From Mesorhabditis belari (lineage: Eukaryota; Nematoda; Chromadorea; Rhabditida; Rhabditidae), in assembly GCA_958450365.1 (NCBI GenBank), contig CAUEEP010000732.1, forward strand, positions 3,349,001 through 3,413,000: a stretch of DNA of 64,000 nucleotides. The letters run 5' to 3'. Of the stretch, positions 11,745-23,500 are shown one piece after another (the first letter of the stretch is position 1; each line of letters starts with the position of its first letter). The position numbers and the translations under genes are program-made. The notes beneath the pieces are model-generated. The model worked only from the letters and a program-made list of their open reading frames with translations. It ran no database searches and was not told the origin of the DNA.

Positions 11745-12010
11745 TTTCCTAGTCGGGGGGTCAGAGCAGACCCTGATTTCCAGACTTATTCTAGACTTTC
11801 AGGCTATTCCTAGGCTTCCAAGTTATCCTTAGGCTTCTAGGCTATCCTTCCTAGGGTTCGATCCCAGCGGCTAGAAAGATTGGTTCTTTTTCCCATTATT
11901 ATTGGTTTTATTATGGGTTTTTTCCTAACAACATTTAGGCAATAGGGGTAATTAGGGGTAAAAATCTCCTCCGTTGTGTTGTAATTCATTATTCGTGTCG
12001 AATAAATATA
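11745..12010 (+). repeat. tRNA-derived SINE-like repeat, copy B
   Basis: An uninterrupted copy of the repeat described at 148-600, in the plus orientation: a GGCTATTCCTAGGCTTCC-type series, the box-B-like GGTTCGATCCC at about 11855, CCCATTATTATTGG (the site that carries the MITE in copy A), and the tail AATAGGGGTAATTAGG. It gives the empty-site comparison that dates the MITE insertion in copy A. Confidence 0.6.
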
Positions 12011-12727
12011 CCTTTACAAAGAAAATGATTTTCAAATAAAGATTTAATTAAATATTCAATAAATATTCAATTTTTATGAGAAAAGTGATAGACATTAAAA
12101 TCTTTAAAAATTTTTCAATGAAAATGAAGATTTCCTTGAAAGAGATTCGATTTTGAGATAAAGTTTGATCGTTCAATCATCATAGAAATATTTTGTGAAA
12201 CGGAAAAGAGATTGCACTTCTTTTCGATTGAATGAAAGGGGATTTTAGACAAAAAAAAAACAATAAAAACGAAAACATGCTAAAAGAGCTTTTAGCTTAT
12301 TTAAAAGACTTTGTGAATAGAAAAATCTGCTAATGGATCATGCTAATGGACACGTTAACTCGTTTTTATTACGGTTTCTTATTTGATCTAATACGGTTCC
12401 AATACGGTTCCAATACGATTCCTATTTTGATCTAATACGGTTCCTATTTTGATCTAATACAGTTCCAATACGATTCCAATACGGTTCCAAATACGATTCT
12501 ACACTACAATCATTCTAATAAAGATCAATGGTTTTCAAATATAGTTTTAATTAAATTTTCAACTTTAACAATGTAGAAAGAAGAAATAGGGTTTAGATTT
12601 GATTAGAGATTACGAATCTGGTATCAGATTTAAACCATTGTAATAAACTAGCACAGTTTAATAAACTTGTGAACTGTTGGAAATTAAAGTGAACGATATT
12701 AAATCTGTACATAATGCATGAATCTTA

Positions 12728-13382
12728 CTAGGGAAAGGCACCAGGTCAAGGTGTCCATTTAATACGAGAGCCACGGGACTTTATAGAATCGACTATGCTG
12801 ATTCTGAATATGATTTTACTTTTTCCAAAGGAGCTCTGTAACGCGAGATAACTGGCATCAAAGTTTAGGCCGATTTTCGGAATTCTTATAAGCTTTTTCT
12901 CTCTTCCTTAAAGCGAGAGCTAGTGGCGCAGTGGATAGTGTGCTCGCCTTCGGAACGGTTCGCAGTTGTTTTTGCTCGGGTTGGAGTTCGTTTCCGGCGT
13001 TTCATATTCCTTTTTTTGAGAAAATAATTAGAAAATTTGAATTGAATTCCACTATTTTGTGAAATTCATTTCAATTCCATTCCGCGTATTGAATTCCACT
13101 ATTTTTGCATCAGCAGTCAGTGGAATCGTGAACAATGTTCTAGCAACAACAAATAACATTTATGAAAAAGCGTTTATGTTGTTGTTCCTAAATCATTTCT
13201 AAACATTCTCCCGCTAATCAAAATCAATTCCGAAAATCGGCCTAAAATTTGATGCCAGACATCTCGCGTTACAGAGCTCCTTTGGAAAAAGTAAAAGCAT
13301 ATTCAGAATCAGCATAGCCGATTCTATAAAGTTCCGTGGCTCTCGTATTAAAAGGACACCTTGACCTCGTGCCTTTCCCTAG
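12728..13382. mobile_element. 655-bp element with about 160-bp inverted repeats and a tRNA-like core
   Basis: The left arm (12728-12890: CTAGGGAAAGGCACCAGGTC ... GGCCGATTTTCGGAATT) and the right arm (13220-13382) are inverted copies with about 90 percent identity by eye. The 330-bp middle carries a tRNA-like stretch (about 12908-12995: GTGGCGCAGTGGATAGTG, then GGAGTTCGTTTCC). It has no ORF of note. It is a non-autonomous DNA element, possibly one that picked up a tRNA fragment. Confidence 0.7.
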
Positions 13383-13925
13383 TTAGTGCAAATTTCAGAT
13401 TGAATTGCTCTGGTCGAATGCTTGAATGTCCATTGCTGGTTTCAATAGCTACGATACGTTAAATTGCATTCAAAGACACGAAAATAGAGTTATAAACTTT
13501 CAAAAGCCATGCAAAAATTCAAAAACGGTGTTCCGGTTAGGGATTCCTTTGTTTACATAGAAGTTTTGCTGAAATAAAACCATCCAAAATTTCGTCACTT
13601 TAAAAAGTTCAATTGAAAATTTGAGAACAAAAAAAATGAGTCATTGAGCGAAAATATTTTGAATTAAATTCAAAAAAGAAAAAATCAAAGAAAAATCAAA
13701 GATGACTCTAAAATAAAGGAATAAATTTCTCAAAAAAAATAAAAGAAAAAACAAAAAATCAAGTTTTATAACTAATCCCAGTGAAAGTGTTATCTAAAGA
13801 ACTTCGAAAAAAAAAAGCTCAACTAATAGGCTCTAAGCTCTAATTTGGGACAGAGTTTCAGCTTTTACAAAAACGGGTAAATGATGCAAAAAGAAAATTT
13901 TTACAAAAATTTGAAAGGTTTTAAC

Positions 13926-14238
13926 ACGTTGACGACAATGACGTTTTTGCACAAAGAATCGCATGGGACAACGTTGTTTTTTTTTCGACAAAAAATTTCG
14001 ACCTGAAATTGTCACCTAAAAAATTTAAATTTTAATAATCAACGGTTAAATCGACATTTTCCGGGACCAAGTCGAATATAGATACTACCCTACTTGCTTA
14101 TTTAATATCCATCATCAGCAAACATAAATATGCACAAAAAAAAATCAATTTTGGTACTGTCACCTGACATCAGGTGACAATGTCCCAGGCGAAAGAATAT
14201 GTGTCAGACAGCATCAGGTGACAATGTCGTCAACGTGA
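13926..14238. mobile_element. 313-bp inverted-repeat element (CACGTTGACGACA ends)
   Basis: Perfect 13-bp terminal inverted repeats CACGTTGACGACA. The interior carries two copies of CATCAGGTGACAATGTC and an inverted partner TTGTCACCTGA. It is non-coding. Confidence 0.55.
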
Positions 14239-16444
14239 AATGGTGAAAGAGAAAAAGAGACGGAAAATAAAGCTAAAATAGAGTTTTAAGGAGAAAGAAT
14301 TCTTCGATTTAACTTTTTTAGTTATAGCTTATTGTTAGAAATTGTTTAGAATTGCTTATTTTTAGAAATAGAGCTTTCCCTATTGTTTTTTTTCTCATAA
14401 AGTTACAGATATTCCTATCGCAATATTGGATATTTAAGAATTGAAATTGTCAATGAAATAGAGCTTTTTTAGCAGTTAAAGTGCTGTGCCCGATTCCAGG
14501 ATGGTAAATGAATTGAGGCAAGCTTATTTACAACTTTATATACCGATATACCTTTGCATATCATAAAGCTTTTGGTGTTTATGTCAAAATATCGTAATTT
14601 CAGACCTATCTCTCTAGGAACATTGTTCCAGAGCTAGGAAATGCAAAAAAAAATAGCAATAAAGGTTCAAGATGTAACTCAGATGTTTGTGATTTACTTT
14701 ACAAACTTTACAAATGAAGATTCAAAATTTGGTCAAAACCAAAAAGTCTATAACAAACAGAGAAATGGTACAAAGCTCAAAAAAAAAGACAAAAGAATTT
14801 AATTCAGAATTGAGACGAGATTGATATTTGCAATACATGATACATTAAAATTCAATACAGATTTATTGTTAGCCTGACAGAGTTCACGTGCCTAACATGG
14901 AAATTTTTCAAGAGAGAATAGGTATTTAGAGTTTTTTTTCAAGTGTTGATCCTTCTCACTCTCTCAAATCTAAAATTTGTGATAAGCGGGGTCAAAAAAA
15001 AGGAAAAAAGGAAAAAAAAAGAGAGACCAACCATGAAAAAAAAAAGTAAAAAGACAAATGAAGATGTCATTTCCCAAAAAAGTTGCGAATTTTAATAGAA
15101 AAAGTATCATATTCTAAGATTTCGATTTCAGAAAAATATCGTCATCGGATTTCGATAGCGAATAATCGTTTTTAAAATTCACTTTCAAGACTGGAAATGA
15201 TTTATTCTCACAATCAGATGATTTTTCAAAGTTAAATGGGTAATTTTAGGCAAACATTAAACAAATCACTGATATTAAAGGGATATAATCGAGAAAAACG
15301 TCGTTTTTCATGGATGAAAATTTTATGAATTTTTCATGGATGAAACAAGTGAATGCAAAGTTTATTACCTACGTTTAAACTGTAAATTACAGCAAAAAGA
15401 AAAATTTTAGCGGTAATATCAAAGGGGTTCAACAAATATATTGGCGGGCAGATCGGTTTTGGGTAGACCTTTTCCCAATCCACAACGAATCGAGACGTGG
15501 CCATGGCTCTTTTGTGAGTGAAAGAAAAAGATAAAGAGAAATGTGGAGGGAAAAGAGAAAAATGAAAGGGAAAAAGGGCCAAGAAGAAGAAAATAAAGAA
15601 AAGAGGGTGTGGAAAGAGAAAGGGGAAATGAGCAAGCTAAAGACCCTGGACTGGCAGAGAGCCAGACTGACCTCGCAGAGAGTAAGAGAGAAGGGTGTTC
15701 ATAGTGCAGTAAACAAAAAACCTTAAATGTTTGGATTTGATTAGAAATTGAAAAGTGCAATTTTTTTGAACAGTTACAGTGCTGGTCAAGTGGTTTTTCT
15801 ATGCAAAATACGTTTTCTAAAAGAAAACTTTAAAAGTTACCATAAGCTTAGCAAAGTTGATCTATGAAATTGAACATTGAATTACCCATAAAAACTTCAC
15901 CACTTTCATAAGATGTATTTTTGTAATGTGATAAGCATGCCCCCATCAAAATCTAAATTTTCAAGATCTTCAATCAAACTTTATTATTCCACAAAATTCA
16001 AAAAATCCTTTTAATGTCACATTAAAAACAGACAGAAATGCACAAAAACAAACACAAAAATATCTCGTATCACAGGGTTAAATCGGAGAAAGGCAAATAA
16101 TTAGCGACTGATAATGCACAAGAATCGAAATTTCATCCACTAGCAGTAAAAAAAAGAAAATAATTGCATGTAAAAAACAACAAGAGATATGTTCCATATG
16201 AAGAAAGCTATTTTGAATCACACAAAATATTAGGGCTAAGGAAATGTGTGGGCCTCAAGAGAGTAGTTTAGACTTGCAAGACTGTCACCCGTCAAAAGCT
16301 ACCAATATAAAGCAAGGATGTGATTCTGATATATCAAAAAATTATCAGAAGAGTTGCATGATTTATAACTTAAAGCAAAATTGGGCCTAGAATATCAACT
16401 TGAACCTTATAGCAAGTTAAACGTACTAACATACCCTAGAGCTT

Positions 16445-18892
16445 TTATCCGTCGATCGTCTTTTCGGAGGAAAAAATTTGAATGAATGGAGCCGGATTCG
16501 AGTAGAGGAAAATCGAGAGAATGACGAGAGCCGCTCCAAGCATGAACATCAATGAGGGAACGAATCCGAACAACCAAACCGAACCAAGTGTGGCGAGGAG
16601 AATGGCAACCGAGGTGGCAAAGTTCTTGGCAATGTTGTCGGCGTATCTAAAGGAAAATATGTAAAAGTGTAGGTGATTATGGCGAATTAACCAAGCCAAA
16701 GTGTGAGCCAAAAATTTTAAGACTAAAGATTTACAATATTGATACGTACAACTTTATAAACTCTTCGAATCGCTTACTTGATGCAAACAGCCACCGAAAG
16801 TCCACCAATTCCATACCAGAATACGGTGAGCCAAACGATGAAATCGAATCCATAAAGCATCCCGTGCGCTCGAACGAAATCTCCATCCTTAAATTATATT
16901 GCTTAAAAACTAGTTATCAGAAAAGCCAAACCTGCACGAGCACTGCAATCAGTGAAGCTGGAATAGCAAAAACACTCATTTGAACGTTGCGCATCCAAAG
17001 TGACACAGGGGCAGATCCCTAGAATAAAGATTTTCAAGAAGAAAAACAAAATTTACCTTAAGAATCTTCTCAAAGTAGATTCCGGCAAATCCTGAGAGGC
17101 AACAAGCAACGATCACAGCAGTGAAACCTAAAAATTATTAAATTAAAAACAACCCAACAAAAACTCTACCAATTACAGGGCTTTGATCGTTTGAACTGTT
17201 TCCAACATTCGATGTCTGTGATTGAACCAAAGAAACGCCGACAAAAAGGACGAAGAGTGCAACCTAAACTTTCTCATATTTTTTCTACCAAGCTTACTGT
17301 TATAAGTACTCACCCATTGTGCTTTGTTAAGACTCCGGCCCAACATGATCACCGAAAAGATTGCAGTCGTAAAGATTTTCATTTGAGATGTTATCTAAAC
17401 GTTATCGTATAACACTTTTAAAACTTCACACGCGTTTTACCCTAAAATAGGTACTCACCATAAAAGTTGCAGCATCCAAATGACTAGCGGCCACGTAAAA
17501 CAAATTGTTTTGCACCGTGTAGATCATGGCCGGGATGCAGACCTGAAAAAATAAGATAAACAAAAAACTGGCATTAAAACCTTCAATGTATCCCCAGGTT
17601 GATTAATGACTTGGCTGTTAAGCGTAGAGAAGAACCTTAAATCAATACTTTAAAGTGTTAAACGGGTTGAATCTACTTTCTCGGCGTTTCTTCATATATC
17701 ACCATCATTAGACACATCACGAGTTTGATAATCTAAAAAGCATACTTTGAATTTAATATTTCAACATTTGTTGTTTTACTTGCTAAAAGGTTTATTCATT
17801 ACCTCTGTTAAGAAAAACGGCTACCGTTGATGTGAACATCTCATCGACTTCTCTCGCTCTCGAGTATCTAAATCTTTGAATTAGTCTAGAAATTATAAAA
17901 CGCAAATCTTTTACTCTATCTAGCAATCAAATTTGAACTGATAAGTATAGAACCCAAATGTACCAACCGTATCAACAAAGTGTGGATTGAGTTCTGTAGG
18001 GTGAGCCAAACGAGAATCGCCGTCCGCATTTTCGTGTTCGCCTTCTCTCTGACCACCGTTCTATCAATCTAAAAAACATTAGTAACGGAATAAAGTTTAT
18101 TGCAAACAGTATAATTTAAAAATCTAGCCACCCGAAAACACAGAATTTTGTAAAAGAGAAACTTTGCTTTAAGGAAAAATCACGAATCTAGAGGAAAATC
18201 GGAATGGATCCAGGTTTCGAATCTAAAGGAGGCATTCCTTTCACTCGAAGATCCCGAAAAAAGATAGTGATGGTCATCGAGATAATGAAGAAACAAACCG
18301 ATGAATTTTAATGCATAGTCATTTAGACGTTTTCTCCTTGCTAATTTTGCCATTGGCTTTAAATGGCTTTCTTAAAATATCATAACAACTGTACAGTCAA
18401 AGCCATGACATCGATTTATTGGGACAACCTATTTTGAGTTTTTATTACTACATTGAACTGTAATGAAGAACTAGAATTTGAAAAGCAAGAAAATTTCATT
18501 TTCAAAAACGAACAAGCTTCTGTTTTTCTACTTTCTCAAAATTCTACGAAACTTCTCCGTAACGTTTATACCTTTCAATCCATTACAGAGAAATTCAACT
18601 GGATTTATCCCTACCTGTAATTAAAGAGCATGTACTTCTATTTTCTCTCTATCCTTTTCGGACTCCCCGAAAATTCACATAAGCAGGGACCACATAAAAA
18701 AATTTTTAAAAATCTTTTAAAACGTTTATATAACGTTTACATCTTTCAATATGTTACAGAGAAGTTCAACTGGATTTATCCCTATCTATGCCCAATTTTC
18801 TCACTAACCGGTATTTTGACGGGGCGATTGCTGTTGTCCGGCTCATTGTGGAGAAGAGGTTGCACGTCTTCATCGTCCCCTCTTGTGCCCAT
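16445..18892 (-). CDS. SLC35A-type nucleotide-sugar transporter, second gene (12 exons, one frameshift)
   Basis: Paralog of the gene at 904-7648, with the same expected Golgi UDP-sugar antiport role. Exons (minus): 18892-18809, 18068-17968, 17867-17803, 17732-17677, 17635-17581, 17542-17459, 17394-17314, 17263-17170, 17127-17057, 17018-16932, 16887-16778, 16646-16445; about 362 residues. An acidic N-terminus with DEDVQPLL (a dileucine-like sorting signal) precedes the first helix (LVWLTLQNSIHTLLIR). Signatures: [63 protein letters not shown]. Exon 3 (17867-17803) is one base too long: after STVAVF the frame must shift by one to reach the conserved (L)TE and join IIKLVMCL in exon 4. The extra base would be in a run of five T (minus strand). 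This is either an assembly error or a recent mutation. Several intron positions match the paralog. Confidence 0.88.
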
Positions 18893-19958
18893 CCTTCAGT
18901 GATCGTGTTGTTGGGGATGTCGAATGTGGAGACCGGACGATCGACTCCTCCTTCTAAATAGGATAGTAATAAGATCTTAAACATTGGAAATGCGTCAAAT
19001 GCAAAAATTAGGTTAAAAGATCAAATTTATGAAACATTTAGATCGTTATCGTGGAGAGGAAAGAAAGTGGGGAACACCAATAGAAATTTTGTAACCCATT
19101 TTTCATAGCTAGACCAAAAAAAACGATGAAGCATCAAAAATGGAGAATCAAAATTTAATAATTGTGGCAAAGTGTGGGAAGCAATAGAAAGCGGTGAAAA
19201 TCCGTCAAAACGTGGCCCCTTGATCGGAATTTTTCACAAGCATCACCGTGTCTGTGTAAACAGCCAAATGGAATTAACACTTTGCGTCGGATTTCAACGT
19301 CAACAATGCCAAAAACAGAAAAATATTGGTCATAGATCGACAGAAAAGTATCATGCTGTAAAAGAGGTAATTGTGTTAGCGGTTTTGTTAAAACAACAAC
19401 AGTAACCAGACTATTTGGGATGCATTGCCAATTTTAAACAAGCTAAACAAACATTAAGCAGTTAACACCGCCCGTGTTTGCCTAGCTTGTTTAAAAAGTT
19501 CTAAAAAATTAAGCTGTTAACACCTTCAATGAAAATCAATAATTCCCCGAATCAATTCGAGATCAACGGAACAATTTTCGTTACTCATCGAAACATTTTC
19601 GCAAAAACCAATATGTTATGAGGCGGCCTCAAAAATTGCCACGTTTTCTCTGCTTCTGCCTTCTTTTGCTTTGCAACGTGTGAGAGAGGGGAAAAAGGCG
19701 CGATGAAAGAGGCGCGGATCACATAAAGATTCCATTCGAAAAGTTGGGGACATTCACAAACTTTTTATTGCAAACTCCACCCAAAATCATTCACATTCGT
19801 TTTTCTTTTAACCATCATGGTATTCGTCAAAAACAAATTGCTTTTAAAACTTTCTACTCCAGATATCTAATGTTCAAACTGCATTCTTTCGTTACTAAAA
19901 AGTGAAAATATATTTATCTGAACTCTGGAAAAAATAAATTAGTAAAACGATGAACAAG
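18893..19958. other. Spacer between the transporter and the small membrane-protein gene
   Basis: Upstream region of the minus-strand transporter. Two short frames (18630-18902, 19172-19405) overlap exon 1 or lack family features. There is no clear repeat. It probably holds the promoter of the second transporter and the 3' UTR of the gene at 19959. Confidence 0.45.
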
Positions 19959-20405
19959 TCAATCCGTGCAAACTGTAAGACTGATCAAACAGGAGAGAGT
20001 AGTGAAAGAGCCTATTTCGGGAGCAATCAGGGTATGCTGAAAGGCCAATGTTGCAAAAATAAACACTAACAACACGGAAACAGAAGCCAAAATGAAAAGA
20101 ATTTTCAAAAACCCTAGCTTATCACAATCGAAGCGAACCGGAAGGCAAAAAAGGTAGCACATGTAGGAATTATCCTTGGGAAAAGTTTCTTCAACGATAT
20201 GAACGAAAAGGCCGCACTTAAACACCAGAATCATTTGGGCACTAAGAAAAAAAACAAGCCAGTAACACAAATTTGAACACTTTAAAAAATGTAATGCTCT
20301 TTTTAGATTTTTGGATACACCACTCTTTAAAAACTACCCGTGTAATTTGCGACCCCGAGAATCATGACACACAGCCACTCTAGGGTGGAAAAGAGAACCC
20401 GACAT
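19959..20405 (-). CDS. Small multi-pass membrane protein, downstream of exportin-T
   Basis: Two exons (20405-20338 and 20241-19959) join in phase 2 from an ATG at 20405; about 116 residues. The family is not recognised. Hydrophobic segments: roughly AQMILVFKCGLFVHIV, LKILFILASVSVLLVFIF and TTLSCLISLTV. It is Cys-rich (CYLFCLPVRFDCD) between the first two. Its ATG lies 108 bp after the exportin-T stop on the same strand, the usual spacing inside nematode operons, where downstream genes receive an SL2-type leader by trans-splicing. An alternative frame in exon 1 would be more hydrophobic but does not join in phase. The real existence of the gene rests on this phase match and the hydrophobic profile. 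Confidence 0.5.
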
Positions 20406-20513
20406 AAAGCCAAAAAAAAGAAAGAAATTTGAAAGTTCACAAAATACATAGAAATCTCAAAAGTAAAAATGTGACTAACTACAAACACAAAAATGTCACC
20501 CTCATCAACTGTG

Positions 20514-23500
20514 TTATTGTTGCTGTTGTTTCAATGGAGCGTAGAAGGCGATCAAGCTTTTGTCCAAATCTCGACCCTTCATCGTAGTAAGCAATGTGTG
20601 TAGGTTCTACAAAAGCATATAAAAATGAAAAAACATTTTCTTACCCTATTCATTTCCTCGGGCATCAGACCAGCAACAATAGTATCAAATTGGGGAGTGG
20701 CTGCTGCTCGCATTGCTAGTAGTCCAATTGAGCATTCGTGAACTACCTAAATAATTAATAGTATTAACCTTATTAATCAAAGCAATGCTAAAGTTAATAT
20801 CGATATCTAACAATGTAGCACCAATAGACTTGAGATTCTTCATATTTTAAACACAAACCAATTGACTGCTTGCATCTGTTGAAGAGATGTGCGGAAGAGC
20901 CGGAACTTCTAATATCGTTCTTATCCCGATTTCAAACCAGCGTCCTCCATTTTGCTAAATCTTCTCTATACAAAAAAAAAACAAATCAACCATTACCGTT
21001 ACGCTGAGAACCGCACACTTGCTTAGGCTCATAATGCACGCCTTTTGAACTGCAGAATCGGCTAAGAACGAGAGCTGACGAGCGGCTTCAACAATCATAT
21101 CAGATGCAGCTCCTAAAGTTAAATGCCGGTGGAAAAACATCTACCAATTTACCTGGAGCAAGATCAGTCAGTGTCTCACTGGAGACGACGCTGTACAAGA
21201 ATTGTCCGAATGCCCGTTGACAATACAGCTAAACAAATGATATGAATGTAAAGCCTAAGTTCAACTAACCAAAGCTCTCTTATTGGCTTCATCTTGTGGA
21301 AGTTTTGACTGCGTTTCTGGGTCGGCCGAGAATCGGGCCGCATTTGTCAATATCATCCCAAAATCAACACCGGACTTCAAAACGGCTTTCTAAAAGTTAA
21401 CAATAAATTGGGTAAATCAGCTAGAACGACTTGAAAAAAATCAACTTACCCCATGCTTTGAAACAATTTGATGACAAAGAATCAACAAGTGTTGCATTGA
21501 GTCTAAATCTTGACTGCACTCCCAAGTTTTCCCAAAACACTTGGCAGTAGAACAAGCATCTAAAGATTTAACATTTTTAACATTTCTTAGCAAGATTTTT
21601 ACCAACCTCTTGTTCTATGCACACTACTAAACGATGGGTAAGTTGGCGAACACTTTCTAGCAAGAAGACGTTGGTCGGAGACAAAGCTTCCAAGAAAAGC
21701 TAAATTAATAGTTAAGTGTAAATTCGTTCAATAAAAAAAATACCGTAAGTAGCTTCATGAATAGATCAGAGCATGAATGAGCAACCATTGTTACCTCTTT
21801 TGAAAAGGCCTTTGACAAACGACTGAATATGGTTCTATCAAAGACTGACACCTTTACACACAAACCTTGCATGAGTAACAATGGCTGAAAGTGATTGCAT
21901 CATTTGTTCCGTTGCTGCCTTATCGCGTCTTGCTCGCGTAGCCGCTAATTCGACCAAGCCTTGTTGAAAACGGGAAGCTATTGTTGTTGCGAGTTCTTCA
22001 AGAAATTGCCGCTAAACTTACAAGGTTTCTTCAATGTAATCTTTAAAACTTACTTTTTGCGCGGGTTCTAGATTTCCAAAGATTATGAGCGTTGCTGTTA
22101 CTTCAAATAAAAATCCTTGGTCATCTTCAGAAAGACCAGTTGAGCCAGGTGCAAGAAGTGGAGCGATTCGAGGAACAATCTAAAATGGGATGTACTCAAT
22201 AAAAGAGAAGAGATTACTTACTTGAGAAACCAGAGGGTTGAGGGCCTGCTTTTGAGCTTTGACAAAACGAACAAACAGGTATACGACCCGGGTTCGAACC
22301 TAAACGCATACATGATTGCAAATACACAAAAGAACAAACCTTTTCATTCGGAAAGCTAACTCCTCTTTCATCTAAAAATGCTTCTGTCACAATTGGGACA
22401 ATTTTATCTGGAGATGTGCCCACAATCTTTTTCATATCTAAAAGTCAAGTGAACAAATATTTAACCAAATACCAACCTGCAAGCATTTTCGAAGTACTGT
22501 ATGTGAACTTGTGCAGAACGGCCATCAAGAGGTATCGCTTGCACTAAAACATATATAGGTCTTGCATACATTTAATGCACTTACATAAAGCCAAGGGTAG
22601 TTGCGTGGCACGAACAAGCCATACGTCTTTTTTCCTTTGTTTGTTGAGTGAAAGTAGACTAAAATTTTTACATCCCTCCTGTAAGTTTGAAATGTCAAAC
22701 CGGTATCATCTCAGAAAGCGCGTAGACCAATTGTACTACTGATTCCACCAAACGAATATTGCTCGCTGTACCAGCCAAAAGTACTTGTGACACCATTTGC
22801 TCAATAGGCTCGACGACCAATTGCACACGCTAAAATAATTGTTTTATTCGGACATCGAAAAACTAATTCTAGTTCTTGATTTAAACAACCACTTTTGTTC
22901 CAATTGGGTTGATAAGTTGTCGTAGTTGCTTGCGATAATCATGAAAGTGAATTTCATCTTCGCCCTCTCCATCTGGATTCAACTCCGAGGGCATTGTATA
23001 ACGCCTGAGTGCCGTATTGACTATTTGAGCCATTGTAGCGACGTGTTCCTAGAACATGGTAATTGGCTTCGATTTGATCCACAAACCTGTTCAGCACTAG
23101 AGCGAATAAGCATCACATAGACCCTTAAGAAATCGATCACAATCCAAAAAAAGCTGCAACTTTATTAAGCGAGGGATTCTTACCTCACTAATTTCAGGAT
23201 TTTCATCATTAGGCAAACGAAGAGCAATTGGGATAAGTTGTCTGACCAAAGTTAGAGCATGGATAGCTTCAGCCGTTGTTCCACCTTCCTTCTCAATTCT
23301 AAATGGTGGAACTATTTTCCAAAGTTTGAAATGTGTCTTTGATGTTAGCCTTCAAGGTAATTCACCACACTTTTTCTCGCAAGCAAATGGATCTTTTATG
23401 ACTCAGCGAAAAAGGCTTGCCAAACCAGATCAAACGACTATTCAAAGAGAGGGAATCCCCCCAAGGCAATACAAAATAGCTAATACACTGTGCGAAACAG

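Larger units (their letters stand above)
7649..16444. other. 8.8-kb spacer between the two transporter genes; no gene supported
   Basis: No multi-exon gene could be built here. It holds: a GTTGAGCTNTAC-type tandem run (about 8215-8335); a pair of about 105-bp direct repeats (8780-8890 and 9564-9670); an 18S rRNA 3'-end fragment (9178-9210); two pyrimidine tracts; a SINE copy; a TACGGTTCC tandem run (about 12370-12500); and two inverted-repeat elements, listed separately. The minus frame near 15420-15520 beginning MATSRFVVDWEKV could be a lone first exon, but no joining exon was found. Confidence 0.6.

Noticed and set aside
15334..15582. Minus frame containing MATSRFVVDWEKVYPKP
   Set aside because: Looks protein-like for about 30 residues, but no downstream exon with a compatible phase was found before 13 kb; chance or a lone exon.
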